From: Synaphobranchus kaupii
Lineage: Eukaryota; Chordata; Actinopteri; Anguilliformes; Synaphobranchidae
Length of the DNA stretch: 64,000 nucleotides
NCBI GenBank assembly: GCA_029718625.1
Contig: CM056379.1
Span: forward strand, 57,687,626-57,751,625
Direction: 5' to 3'
This document shows positions 1 through 12,140 of the stretch, one piece after another. The position numbers and the translations under genes were made by a program. The notes under the pieces were generated by a model that was given only the letters and a program-made list of their open reading frames with translations, was not told the origin of the DNA and did no database searches. Within the stretch, counting starts at the first letter, position 1; the number at the start of each line of letters is the position of its first letter.

Positions 1-640
1 CACGGTTTTGCACTGAGAAGTGTTGGAACCACTATTACCAACCTTCCCAAATTGAGAACAATACCAAAGTCTCCATAAAACAAGACCCTGGTAAATTTTT
101 TGCCAATGTCCTATGTCTCCGGATCTCCTCTCCATCCTCCATATTTACACATACTTCCGGGATCACACGAGCACATCAGACAAGAGTACTCCACAAAACA
201 CAAAATAGCTTACACAACAGACACACTACAACTCAGTAATGTAGCCATAAACAAGCAGCTTACTACTGAAATGGTCCTTCTGGAAACACAGCGGCATTCA
301 AAAGACGAGAATATGCTTGCACAAAGCAAAGTTAAAACCAGCTTCCAAATGAGGAATCACGCAGAAATGCATTTAACAAATGCGCACCCCTACAGCATGG
401 CAACAACCACGACAAATGATAAAGCGCAGCATACTACCTGAAACAAACACCACAATGCTACTTCAAAATGTGTTTCAGTACAGCAGCAAAAGCTGGCAAC
501 GTGCATGAAGTTAACCAAATGGAGCTAGAGAACGCTGCAAATACATATGCACTCAGGAAATCCACAACAGGTGTCGGTAATTTCCAATCAAGACTCAGGT
601 GAGCCGAAGGAAAGTTGTTAGCATACAAAAGATTTAAAGG
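1..640. other. Non-coding stretch, nothing recognised
   Basis: AT-rich sequence with a 113-codon open frame at 100-441 of low-complexity composition (many His, Thr, Asn) and no recognisable domain. I see no splice-flanked exon, RNA gene or transposon end. Confidence 0.4.
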
Positions 641-1404
641 GCCACAGTCATGAGGCAGTATAGAGTGACATCATGTGGTGCTGTAATGGCGACATGTAGT
701 CCAGCTGTCTCTCGTGTTCCTGTTTGTTAATTTGAATGTATTTTGTGTGTCGGGCTTTTGTCTTTTGTTTTTTTTCATGCGCTGTTCGTCTGTTGGGGGA
801 TGGGGAAGCGGGCTGGAGATTGTTCAGGGCACTCCTGCTGCTCGTTTTGATAATATTGACAAATTGTCTAGTCGGGATCATTTTGTTTGTGGTCGTCACC
901 ATGGAGACGCATTCACAACATATGCTCGGGAATCTCCGTTGGATCTGCAGCCATGAAGTTTACCATCACTGTTCACTGGAGTTGAAGATGTCGGGACTGA
1001 TCGAGAACTGCAGGCAATCTTCAAAAGGCCACCAGGGAAGGGAAGGAGGAAATAATGCGGGGGAGGAGTGAGGCGGCGGCTGGGAAGGCTGAGCTCCATT
1101 TCGACAGTGGACAGAGACCGCGACACTGCATGTAGCCTATGGAGGAAAGTTGTGGAGGCGGAGTTTGTGTGTTGGACTGCTTGATGACATTGGACATCTC
1201 GGGACAGCGGGGGCTATTTTTAATCATGACGTTTGGCTGTATTCCACTTTAACTTAGTTTGATCAATGCAATGATTCTATAGAATGTCTTTATTTGATAT
1301 GTTTGTTTGTGTGTTGTGGGTCTGCCCCATTTTTGTTTTTGCTGGTGGCAACAAGAAGTTCCCTAACGGGAAAATAAAAGTTATTCTATTCTATTCTATT
1401 CTAA
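641..1404 (+). repeat. Probable retroelement remnant with pentanucleotide tail
   Basis: A GC-richer block that ends in an A-rich 3' end (around 1360-1380) running straight into a TTCTA-type microsatellite. A 3' end followed by a short tandem repeat is the pattern of a non-LTR retroelement or its non-autonomous derivative. No coding sequence of a reverse transcriptase is visible, so the family is not assigned. Confidence 0.4.
1383..1404 (+). repeat. (ATTCT)n microsatellite
   Basis: About four tandem copies of a five-base unit directly before the Tc1 insertion, probably the tail of the preceding retroelement remnant. Confidence 0.8.
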
Positions 1405-1410
1405 CATATA

Positions 1411-3043
1411 CAGTCAAGCCGGAAAGTCTCCCCACCCCTTTCACCTTCTCCACGTTTTATTACGTTACAGACATATTCTACAATAGATTGAGTTAATTTT
1501 TTGTCTCAAAATTCTACACAAAATAGCCCATAATGACAAAGTGAAAACAGGTTTTTAGACATTTGTGCTAATTTATAAAAAATCTAAATGTAAAATATCA
1601 TATGTACACAAGTGTGCACACCCTTTGATATGACACCCAAAAGTGAGCTGAGGTGCATTTTGTTTCCACTGATACTGCTTGAGATGTTTCTACAACTTAA
1701 TTGGAGTCCACCTGTGATAAATTCAATTGATTGGACATGATTTGGGATTGCCAACACCTGCCTATATAAGGTCCCACAGTTGACAGTGCATGTCAGAGCA
1801 AACACCAAGCCATGGGGTCAAAGGAATTATCTGCAGACCTCAGAAACAGGATTGTGTCAAGGCATAGATCTGGAGAAGGGTACGGAAAAATCTCTGCAGC
1901 TTTACATGTCCCAAAGAGCACAGTGGCCACCATCATTCGTAAATGGAAGAAGTTTGGAACCACCAAGAATCTTCCTAGACCTGGCCGCCCGGCCAAACTG
2001 AGCAATCGGGGAAGACGGGCCTTGGCCAGGGAGGTGAGCAGGAACCCGAGGGTCACTCTGACAGAGCTCCAGCGTATCCTTGTGGAGATGGGAGAACCTT
2101 TCAGAAGATCAACCATCCAGGCAGCACTCCACCAATCAGGCCTTTATGGTAGTGGCCAGACGGAAGCCCCTCCTTAGTAAAAGGCACATCACAGCCCGCT
2201 TTTGGAGTTTGCCAAAAGGCACCTAGAGGACTCTCAAACTATGAGAATCAAGATTCTCTGGTCTGATGAAACCAAAATGGAACTTTTTGGCCTGAATACC
2301 AAGCGTCACGTCTGGAGGAAACCAGGCACCGCTCATCACCTGGCTAATACCATCCCTACAGTGAAGCATGGCGGTGGCAGCATCATGATGTGGGGATGTT
2401 TTTCAGCAGCGGGAACGAGGCGACTAGTCCTGATAGAGGGAAAGATGAATGCAGCTAAGTACACCGAGATCCTTGAAGAAAACCTGCTCCAGAGCGCTCT
2501 GGACCTCAGACTGGGGCGAAGGTTTACCTTCCAACATGACAACGACCCGAAGCACACAGCCAAGAGAACAAAGGAGTGGCTTCGGAGAAAGTCTGTGCAT
2601 GTCCTTGAGTGGCCCAGCCAGAGCCCAGACCTGAATCCAATTGAACATCTGTGGAAAGAGCTGAAAATGGCTGTGTACCGACACTCCCCATCCAACCTGA
2701 TGGAGCTTGCAAGGATATGCCAAGAGGAATGGGCAAATATGTCCAGAAACAAGTGTGCCAAGCTCATAGCTTCTTTCCCAAGATGCCTTGAAGCTGAAAT
2801 CGCTACCAAAGGTGCAGCAACCAAGTATTAGTCTAAGGGTGTGTACAGATATGTAACCCCTAAATAACCTATTTTTGTCAGTAAAATAAAATTTTCTAAA
2901 AACCTGTTTTCACTTCGTCATTATTGGCTATTGTGTGTAGATGTTTGAGGCAAAAAATGAACTCAATCTATTGTAGTATAAGTCTGTAACGTAATAAAAC
3001 TTGGAGAAGGTGAAAGGGGTGGGTAGACTTTCCGGCTTGACTG
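1411..3043 (+). mobile_element. Tc1-like DNA transposon, near full length
   Basis: A 1,633-bp element flanked by TA on both sides (1409-1410 and 3044-3045), the target duplication of Tc1/mariner. The ends CAGTCAAGCCGGAAAGTCT and its reverse complement open long terminal inverted repeats (about 150 bp each, ending near the conserved stretch that includes AAAACCTGTTTTCAC). It encloses a transposase reading frame on the plus strand. Length and organisation match the 1.6-kb Tc1 family of fishes. Confidence 0.95.
1812..2831 (+). pseudogene. Tc1 transposase, broken by two compensating frameshifts
   Basis: The enzyme of this family cuts and pastes the element using an N-terminal paired-type DNA-binding region and a DDE catalytic domain. 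The first part (1812-2177) begins MGSKELSADLRNRIV and carries the two helix-turn-helix regions, ending early in a stop at 2175-2177. The second part (about 2202-2831) carries the catalytic triad: Asp in LWSDET, Asp in FQHDNDPKHTA and Glu in SPDLNPIEHLWKEL. The family's usual linker (RKPLLSKRH) is readable at about 2160-2192, but in another frame, so one small indel near 2145-2155 shifts the frame and a second near 2198 restores it. The copy cannot make an intact enzyme. Start chosen at the conserved MGSKELS. Confidence 0.93.
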
Positions 3044-3306
3044 TATAACAACCACAGCTAGCTTCATCTTCAGAAAGAGACTCTTGAGAATCAATTTGAT
3101 TCAATTTGTATGGTGTCCTCTTTGATGGGCTCAAAGAGATTCAAGTTTGACCGAATAGCCACAAGTTTCTCAACTATTTTGTCAGCCTGTTGGACACTCT
3201 GTGTGTTCCACCAAACAGGGACCAGTTCCACACTGATGCAGCCTATCTGATCTAATGAGGGATTTGGATAATAATTAAAGCAACAGGGGACTTTGCTTCA
3301 CACTTA

Positions 3307-4447
3307 GGGCTCTATTTTCAAACCGGCGCAAAGGGACGGTATAGTCAAACGCAAGCTTGTTGACAGCATCAACGTCTTAAAACTGGCGCTATGGCGTTTC
3401 TCAGCAATACCGCTAGGATCAACAAATTCTCAACATAACATCCTTTCGCTTGCGCTGCAGTGGGATGGGTGGCGCTGTCTGGGGCGTGTTCTAAAATACT
3501 TTTGGCGCAGTGACAATTTGAACCAACGAAAACCCATTGCGTTATGATCAGCTGGAAGCACCTCTTAGCGGCAACGCAATAGACTCTGGCAATTTGGTAA
3601 CTTATTAGTCATGTAGTGTCTATAGGTGATGCCAACATTACACTTCCATTTAATGAACAAATAGCCTATAATTATTATTATTAATTAATTTTAATTTAAA
3701 CTACTAGAATAAAACAGGACAGCTTACAAGAAACTTGCGATCATGTAGACCAATAGCCTATAATATATAAATTACACATTGGCACAGTTGAATCATAAGC
3801 CTACCACTACACAATACACAGAAAGGATATACTTTCAGCGGGTGTCCTTCCTCAACTATACGGACAATGAATGCAGTAAAAAGTCAAAACTCCCCGGGGT
3901 GCTTGGTGCTATCGACTGCACGCACATACAAATCCGCGCACCACCCGAGCATGCAATAGTTTTCGTCAATCGCAAAGGAACACATTCCATCAATGTCCAG
4001 GTGACATGCGACAAAATTAGCTTGCCCCACCTGCACCAGTGGTCGCGGTCCCCATCACAGCCAGAGCAAAGAGAAATCAACTGGCTGAGCGGTTTAATAA
4101 GTATCGGATCAGCTTTTAAAATTAACATTTCAATGCATGTTCCCACGTAGAATCATACACACATCCAAGTTGACGGTCCAGTGCGTTTGGGTTCCTCATT
4201 ATGAAATTGCATGGAGCGATTGTGTTCCAACTGGCTTTTTTTTAAAGCATGAGAACAACAATTTGATTGGCTACCATAGAGACACACCTTGGACATTTAA
4301 ACCCAGCCTTTTAGCAATACCGCCATAAGGTGCGCCAAGATTGCGTCACGAAATTACCAAATTTCTCGCCGACACGCCCTCAGAGCGATACCGCCAAGCG
4401 CTTACTCTTGCTTTCACCATTGCGTTTGGTTTATTAAAATAGAGCCC
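3307..4447 (+). mobile_element. PIF/Harbinger-type transposon, internally deleted
   Basis: A 1,141-bp element bounded by TTA target duplications (3304-3306 and 4448-4450), the hallmark of Harbinger. Both ends begin with GGGCTCTATTTT in inverted orientation. It retains only a fragment of the transposase, so it is non-autonomous. Confidence 0.88.
3779..4150 (+). pseudogene. Harbinger (HARBI1-like) transposase fragment
   Basis: The readable stretch includes [18 protein letters not shown], the region around the first catalytic Asp of Harbinger DDE nucleases (D of GAIDCTHI, near 3914), followed by a family-like [15 protein letters not shown] segment. Family proteins are roughly 350 residues; here about 60 recognisable residues remain, then the sequence loses homology. 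The start codon at 3779 is probably not original. Confidence 0.85.
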
Positions 4448-4450
4448 TTA

Positions 4451-6823
4451 GAGTCCTAGGTTGATGCCTTGATGTGTTTGGCTGCCTCCAAGATGACATC
4501 AGCACTCCACAGCCCTTCCTTGCTGGAAAATGTAGCCACACTCCCAAGACCTTTCCCCTGATCTAGATTAAGGTGCTGTGCAATGGCAGTGATTGTACCA
4601 TATGCCACAGAGACCTACTCTCCAGAAAGGACCTGGGCCTGCTCAGCACATTTTGTTTGTTTATTGTTTTCTTCAACTTTCTGTGATTTATTAGCTTTGT
4701 TTAAGCATGAAATTCCCAAGTGTACAGTGAGTGGTAATTTTCCCTGGAAAATATCCAGAAGTTACCTGGAAGATTCCCTCCATTTACAACCCTAACCGTG
4801 AGCAAAAACTGCTTTATTCCTCACATCCATGTCCTTGTACGCCTCAAACATTTCAGTACAACAGTTATAGTAGACACTGGATTCCTTTATTTAATGTAAA
4901 GCTACATGTCATAGAATACCAATACTGGATATAATCAGTTTTTGAGCTAATATGCTAATACATTCATTAAAAATCTACAATTGTAATGAAAATGAGATAT
5001 TGTTCATTCTTTAATTCTACTTACATATTTTAAGCATGTAAGCTAAAAATACAGAGAATGTTGCTGGGTAAGCTGGATTTTGAAAGTGAGCAAAAATAAA
5101 ATGTTCAATGCACAGTTTGTGACTAGGACCTGTCCCATGGCTAAAGGCTATACATCTGCTAGGCAAGCAAGCTAATTCAACATGCATTGTAAATGCCAAG
5201 GTGCTTGAAACAAGAAATTCTTTCCACATAGTGATTTTATTCAATACACCCATCACCTTGTTCAATTAATTTTCTAAGCCTATTATTTAGCTTAAGGACA
5301 AGAGTGAAAAAGGACATGGGATGCCATCAAAAAACATATTTTTCTATAAATCCCATTTTCATTCAATTTCACTGGAGGAAATGCATAGTTTACATGTATA
5401 CTTTTACCTTGAAACAAATAAAAGGACATCTTTCTAAATGTAAAATTGCACTTTAAAATCTGGAGAAATGCTCAACATAACATTTTTTTTAACCAAATTA
5501 ATTCCCATGCTTGGATGGTGTAATAAACCACAATAATTCTCTCTTTCTTATTGCAGTACATAAGTTGTCCTGATCTTGGAACTTTAAAAATGGATTGTAA
5601 TCCACTACAAGCGGCGAACAATGGGAAATAAAAATGATCTGATTTGCAAAACCTCTGCTGAGGGAATGGTGTGCTTGAACCTGCTACAGTGTAGAGAGGA
5701 TGATAAATATGATTTTCAAGGCATGTGTCTGATACTTATAGGTCATTAAAGTAATCAGAGCATTGTCCATGTCCTGTGATTCTGCAGGTCTGATTGGCTG
5801 GAATTTTTTGTACCATCATTTTCACCTGTTCCGATTTGGTTTATGTGGTTTATAGTATATGTACGGTTTTAATAGATTTTATTACCTGATGAAAGGGAGG
5901 GTTGCCAAAACATTATGTTTTTAATAAAGACAATATATTTAATTACAAGCAAGTTGTACCTTTCATTCAGGTCTACATATAAGTAAGCATACCAATATTC
6001 TATTGAACTACTGGAAATCTGACGACAAATTCTACATGGATAACCAGAACAGAACAGTACTCAGAATATATCGCACTCTTACATACGTTCGGTTACGAGA
6101 CTAAACACCTCAAGGTCTGGAAAAAGAACACCTGCAGTAGGATATGCTGACTAGGACTGATGTCCATATCTCTTAACAATCAGTGGCAAGATATTCAGCA
6201 AGTATTACTGGCCATCTAACTGCAGGAGGCATCCTAACCCTTGATGCACGCACGCACACACACACGCACAAAACCCTCCAGCCCTTCATTGCATGACCCC
6301 ACTTAGGTAACCATGAATGGAGGACACAAAATTGTTAATGATTCACATTCCGGCTTAATCTCCATCCGCTCCGTATGTGTGGATTGCCTATGGAGATTAA
6401 AGGGAGGATTAAAGTACTGAAATAAAACACATTTCCTTTTCGGCCAGAGACTGGGAGAGAAATAGGATGAGTAATCCCTGTCCACACATGCCCACATTGC
6501 CATTCAATGAGCTTTAATTTCAGTCCCATACATCCACTCTCTCGCCGTCACTCTCTCATGTGCACATGCACAGGAGAGCTGCTACAGCTTCTCTTCCCTA
6601 AAATGGAGAAGTCATAAACCTTGATCTAATCTGATGTCCCTCTGTCACCCACCTTCTTCCAGTCTGATGGTCTGAAACAAAGAAACAAGTGCTCCTGTTA
6701 CTCAGAAGAGCCCTGAAGGAATCCCTTCACACCGGTGTACAGAATCATTAAGGTTCCATTTGAAAGGTTTTAGAGGATTTTAAATTAAATGTTCTGCATT
6801 GAAATGAGACAACAAATGACATT
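4451..6823. other. Unique non-coding stretch
   Basis: AT-rich sequence without splice-flanked exons or transposon ends that I can define. It contains a short CA-rich run at about 6246-6270 and a conserved-looking block at 6330-6430 listed separately. Confidence 0.4.
6330..6430. promoter_or_regulatory. Candidate regulatory block rich in TAATC/GGATTA motifs
   Basis: Within 100 bp there are several GATTA/TAATC cores (for example CGGCTTAATCTCC, GGAGATTAAAGGGAGG and GGATTAAAG), the core preferred by Otx/Pitx-class homeodomains, partly as inverted pairs. It lies in unique sequence next to no exon. This is a motif observation only; conservation was not tested. Confidence 0.25.
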
Positions 6824-7618
6824 GGGCTCTATCTGGACGATCTTAGTGCTTGGTCAAAACGCATGGCGCAAGTGCACTTTTGCTAGTTAATGAAGCATTG
6901 TCAAATCAGACAATGCATTTCAACTAGCGAAGTTCAAGCTACATCCGAAATTCACATTAGCTGTGTGCATTCTCATAATAACATAAATAGCGTTATATTG
7001 ACTTAATGATGACACTAAATACACTAAAGCTGTCCGGTTGGAAAATCATAGGTTCACGCATACTTCCCTTGTTTTATAATGTCCTGCTTATGGAAATATG
7101 ACCAACGCGTTTTTACTGGTTAATGCTTTAAAACAAGCCCATTTCCCTGGGATTGCAGAGACAACTTGCGTCTATTGCGCGAGAGAAAATATTTTTTTTT
7201 TGGAAAAATATGAATCCCTATTTTTTATTGATCTTGATATCTTGTATGCATGCTTGTGTGCGCCCCTGTGTATAACAGACAGAAGTGTGTACGCGTGTTG
7301 TGCACATGCTTATGTAGACGCTCTTATATTGCGCTGTTAAAATAACATAGAAATAACTGTGACATGACTTTAGACCATGTGGTGGTTTTAGTGCAAGCGT
7401 TTCCTGCTGTCTCAAGATAGCAATACGCCAAAATTGGTCCTGGCCACACCTCATCTTACGACCAACCCGTGCAGTTGACTTGCAATGGCCGCAAGATTAC
7501 TCTGTAGTTAAACAACGTGAGCGCTGGGCGTTATAAAGACACCTGCGCAGGGTGTAAGATAGCAAAGACACTCCCGTTTGGGTTAGTGCCGCTTACCGCT
7601 GGGTGTAAGATAGGGCCC
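6824..7618. mobile_element. Non-autonomous DNA transposon (GGGCYCTATC ends)
   Basis: A 795-bp element with inverted ends GGGCTCTATC and GGGCCCTATC, flanked by ATT on both sides. The ends resemble Harbinger-type MITEs. Internal sequence (about 7030-7140) recurs in inverted orientation at 26,600-27,402 inside dhx58, showing it is a dispersed family. No transposase. Confidence 0.7.
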
Positions 7619-9229
7619 ATTGTGCCATTGTGTTCCATAAATAGTCAGGATTAGGACCTGAAAGGCAATGAAGGTTGCACATGACTGACTCACTTAATGA
7701 GGGGAGCATTAAAGGAGTTCACAGACACATGATGTTTATGGTCTTCAACCTACATGTCAAGCTCAACTGCCCACAGATGTTAAGCATGCGGAAAAATCCA
7801 GATCTCAAGTACACTAATGAGCTTTGACATGGAATCACCCACTGATCGCACAACCTCTCCAGTCCTTAAAAATGTTAAACTGCATTTCCCCAAACAAGTC
7901 TAGCAGAAGTGTACATACGTATCAAGTTGGACCAGCCAGTATAAACCATTTTTATACAGTCTATGGTATAAACAGGGGTGGCAGTTTCCTGAGTCATTTT
8001 GTTAGCACCAGTTGATCAGCTTTGGTCACACCTCTGACTCCCTATCACCAAACACAAGCCTCGACTTGGGTCAGAGGAGGAAGGAGAAAGATTTCCATCT
8101 GAAAGGCTAGTTTCCCCGGGCCAGTGGAGGGCCGCCATTCAGCAACTCTAAAAGCAGCGGCGAGGTCTCCGGATTGAAGAGGAATGAGAAAGAAGTAATT
8201 AGGAAAACTTGTTAGCCGTAAATCTGTCTCGTTCCGATTAGGGTTCTAATCTTCCGAGAGGTCTCTCTGGTCCACTCGAAGAGCGAGCGAGGGAAGGGGG
8301 AGAGAGAAGAAGCCCGGAGCAGAACAAAGCTCCGCGTCCGCTGGAGGAAAACATATTTCCTTTTATCTGAGTGATATTAGAGCATGAAATAGCCTTTTAA
8401 ATTTGTTAACTCTTTCTCCCGCAGTCATGCTTCTGCCACGTACTTGGGTGGAGATAGTTCCACTTAGCATAGAAGAACAGAGAGAAGTGTATTAAAAGGA
8501 ATTCTTTTGTGCTTTCTTGGAGCATGTGGCTCTGAAATTGAGTTGCTGCGTTTCCCCCCCTTTCTCTAACTACTGTACATCGGCGGAAGAAAAATCCGCA
8601 GAACATTTTGAAACCCATCCAGGTTCCCACGTCGTGGCAAAGCGAATGCACCACAGCAGTTGTATTAGATAAAGACAGCATCTACATTAATCTTTCAGGC
8701 CTGGATCTTCTCTGTAATATGTGCCTATCAAAGAAAACAAATCTATATTTTAGTTTTTTGGATGTTTTGAGCTCAGACAACAGTGACGAGGGGGACAGCG
8801 ACGCCGTGGATGGCGAAAGCGGTGGAGTACATCGCTCTTTCTGATTGATTCATCGCACAGCTGAATGAATACCCTACAAAGTCAATAAGACAAATGCCTT
8901 GAGCAAAGCAAACCGCAGCACATGCGTGCCTTGCAATTCCAGTGTCATCGTAGCGCCAACATTGCGCCGCATGCATGTAACCTTATACGATGCACAAAGT
9001 TGAGTTGGCCCCAATTCTATATATTGCAGCAGGGAAATTGGACAACAAGTTTAGTCCACAAAAGCATACAAATGTTCAGCTTGGCAGTTTGATGGCTGAG
9101 GCCCGGGGAGCCTGTGTGTACTACTGCCTGGGACAGAGTGCGATGAAGGGCAACAGGGTGGATCTTAGCTCAGTTGCCGCTACGCTTACATCCCAAGGTT
9201 ACCTTAAAGGGAACATGGTAGAGTGTAGA

Positions 9230-9251
9230 GGGGGGGGGGGGGGGGGGGGGG
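9230..9251 (+). repeat. Poly-G run (22 G)
   Basis: An uninterrupted run of 22 G on the plus strand. One of four such plus-strand runs in the window. Confidence 0.95.
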
Positions 9252-9744
9252 TCTGGAAATCACATTACCTTGCTGCAGTCCCACGAGAATGTGTAACACT
9301 TTACGGTACATATCAAATACAAAAGCGAGGCCCAACACTGTGTGACAGGAAAGATGTGTACGCAAGAGAATACAACAGAATGGGGAGAATAAATCTTTAC
9401 TTTGCATTGCCACATTTACGATCAGATATCAGGCCAGTGGCCTCCCAATAAAAGCAATTAGGAGATAATGCACAGTTCTGCATGTATCCAGTTCAGTTTA
9501 ATGGGTTCATGTGGCATTATGTGCCTGTTTGACAGAACCATTCGGAGGCCGTTTCCAGTTCTCTGTCAGTCACCGACAAATATCACCTGTGTAGTGAGTA
9601 GATGCTCTGCTCAATGTAATGCAAGGCACGTTAAAGTAAATTTGTGACTGGGGCATGATTTATTATCATGCACTGCCTTCAAGCTCATTCTCAGCATTTT
9701 CACCCCCATTACTTCTCCATCGCCATTCACATCACAGGAAGGGC

Positions 9745-9965
9745 ACACTCCAAGAACAAGACACTATAATTGGGACAGAAGAGCTAATTGCAATTAATGT
9801 GCACAGAATTATCTTAAACCCTCCGGTGTCGGCCAATTAATTACGTACATGATTAGGAAGCTGAACGACTGTCAGGGGTCCTCCATCGGCATGGGGTAAC
9901 CGTTTGCGACGCCGCGAGACGAGCAGGATGAGATTGCAGGCCTGCCTTGCTCAAGGCAGGAAACG
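9745..9965. promoter_or_regulatory. Candidate conserved regulatory element
   Basis: The block holds a cluster of homeodomain-type cores: GCTAATTGCAATTAATG, CCAATTAATTACG and TGATTAGG. A perfect 9-bp-arm inverted repeat (CCTGCCTTG CT CAAGGCAGG, 9941-9960) follows. The density in otherwise transposon-free DNA resembles vertebrate conserved non-coding elements near developmental genes. Inference only. Confidence 0.3.
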
Positions 9966-11119
9966 GAAAGGCAGCCAATTTAGGAAGAGAAGCTCACCAG
10001 ACCGGAAGACAGAGATGGAATATTCTTGAGCCTGATAGAGACAACTGCAACTTCTCATACTGCGTGACAGAAGATGGTGGCCTTGGTTGAGAGGCAACTT
10101 TAAAAAGCATCCTTTTATTACATGAAGAGGAACTAGCACTGTGCCGGGCATAATGCAGATAGATCCATAAGACTAGTGCTCATCAAGGCGGCCTTGGAAA
10201 TACAACAGGAAAGTCAATATGTTGCAACATGATTGGGTTCACTCCTTCAAAAGCCATTGCAATGAAACATAATTCTATTACAGATATGTGCACATACACC
10301 AGTTGGCAGACACAATGTTCACTGAAAGGTTATGATTTTTTCATTCATGTGATTATGTGATCAGTCCAACTGACAACATAGTATTTTCCAAATCGTAAAT
10401 AACGGTTGTAGCTTAGCAGTGACCCCTGAAACTGGCTGCAAACCATAACAATCTAGTCAGACTTCAAGAGAATTCAGAGGATGGCACTTCACACATTCAA
10501 CTGTGTGGTGGTAAACTATTCCATCATTGTACGAAATCACTAAAAAGTAAAAATAAATCACTTTCCCCAGAATATGAGAATGAATGAGAATGGTGTCCTA
10601 CAAAACAGAAGCCCTGTTGTGGTCTAGATGCAGGTTAACTGCATAGGACAGAATAGACAGAATATTCAGACATTATTCGGAGTCTAAATGCAATTAAGCA
10701 CTTCAAAACAAGTGTCACTTAAGGCAAAACAATTCACTGCTTTCATTGAATTCTTAGTATAAAGTATATAATCATTTTAAAAAAAATGTCCTTCAACAAC
10801 TTTAAAGTTTATTACAGTACAGCTCCAAATAGACATGCTTTATAGTGAAGACGTAAACTATAAAGACGTACTCCAATAGTTTACTTTAGTGTACCAAAAA
10901 AAATAATATGTATGATCCCAGTATATAGTATCAATGGCATTTTACAGTATTATGGTTGGATTTTGTTTGTCTCTCCAGTTCTTATGTTGATGAGTGTAAT
11001 GTAGAATAGATCTGTTGAAGTACATACTATGCCACTTAAAAACATCAAAATGAGGTTAAGCCTCCATCAGACATTACCATAACTTCAGTTACACAAACAG
11101 GGTTTGCCCATGTTTAAGA

Positions 11120-11535
11120 TGTACTTCTTAAATATTTTACATTTATGCTTAAGGCATTTAGCAGACTGTCTTACCCAGATTGACTTACAGTTTACACAGT
11201 TTTCACATACCATATACAGCTGGATATTTACTGAAGCAATTGGGACGGCAGGTATGCGGCTTGGCAATATCGTTTGTTGTAACATGGCCTCATTTCGGTA
11301 TCAATACTTTTAACGGCAGGCCTCGTTTTTACAAGTTTTAATTAATTATTTAGACAGTGCTTTGTAGGCTATACGTGAGTAACTTGCCATTTTTGTACGT
11401 AGAAAATGTTCTTGTGATTGAGAGAATGATTACCTTGTTACCTGCCATTGTACCCTTGAGCATCATGTTTCAAGGGTAACAGCGGTGCCTCCCTGGGAAT
11501 CGAACCGACTATCTATTTCTGGCAAATCACATTTG
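11120..11535 (-). repeat. tRNA-derived SINE, interrupted
   Basis: Read on the minus strand, 11,495-11,510 carries GGTTCGATTCCC, a Pol III B-box, followed by the run common to fish tRNA-SINEs (GGGAGGCACCGCTGTTACC and CCCTTGAG). Further along, 11,140-11,215 matches the widespread fish SINE body containing the complement of GCATTTAGCAGACTGTCTTA. The two parts are separated by unrelated sequence around 11,270-11,430, so the copy is interrupted or mosaic. Confidence 0.6.
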
Positions 11536-12025
11536 TAGCATATGCAATTTATTCAAAAATAATCAAAATAAGAAATATAAACAACATCAGCTTAACAATA
11601 AATTGACCGGGAAGACAACGGCAAAGTATCTATATCAAGATAAAAATAATTTTAAGGAAATTGGTTTTAACTACCTCAGTCTTGTATTTTTTTTCTTTTT
11701 TAAAATGACTGCCTGAAATGAGATTTTACTAAATTAACAGTAGCAATTGAAATGAACATGGGTAGACTATTTACGATATGATAAGCGCAAACCCAAGAAT
11801 GTGAAGGATCTTGAATGGATTTGCATAAAGGAATGGTCCAAAATCCCTACAAATGTGTTCCTTAACCTTGTCAAACGTTACAGGAAAAGACTCCATGCTG
11901 TTATCCTTGCCAAACTCAAAATGCCAACATGTGAGAAATACTGTACTGTATTAATGTTTCAATGGACCCAACCAAAATAATTTATTCATTAATTAAAAAA
12001 TCTATTTAACCAAAATCAAGGTTTC

Positions 12026-12140
12026 ATAATTATTGGCACCCCTGGTTTAGTGCTTGGGGCAAACTCAATAATGTCATTTTTTATTGCATTTTTAGTGCAT
12101 TTCCAGTCAGGGGTGCCAATAATTCTGGAGCCCACTGTAT
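12026..12140. mobile_element. Short Tc1-like MITE remnant
   Basis: Opposed copies of ATTATTGGCACCCCTG (12,030-12,045) and CAGGGGTGCCAATAATT (12,108-12,124) end in CCCACTGTA. These are the same end sequences as the large palindromic element at 34,641-35,745, here much shortened. Confidence 0.6.

Larger units (their letters stand above)
7619..11119. other. Unique non-coding stretch with GC-richer islands
   Basis: Mostly single-copy-looking DNA without a supportable exon. It includes a GC-richer block at 8090-8330, a poly-G run at 9230-9251 and a homeobox-motif-rich block at 9745-9965. In several vertebrates the gene beyond the dhx58 3' end is a zinc-finger gene (ZNF385C) with long introns; I found no exon of it, so placing this DNA in such an intron is only a guess. 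Confidence 0.35.

Noticed and set aside
8760..8844. Acidic open frame (SSDNSDEGDSDAV) after a GC-rich block, possible first exon
   Set aside because: No good splice donor in frame and no recognisable homologue; the frame stops soon after. Left as unique DNA.
11490..11515. tRNA-like B-box
   Set aside because: No paired A-box and cloverleaf; flanks match tRNA-derived SINE sequence instead.
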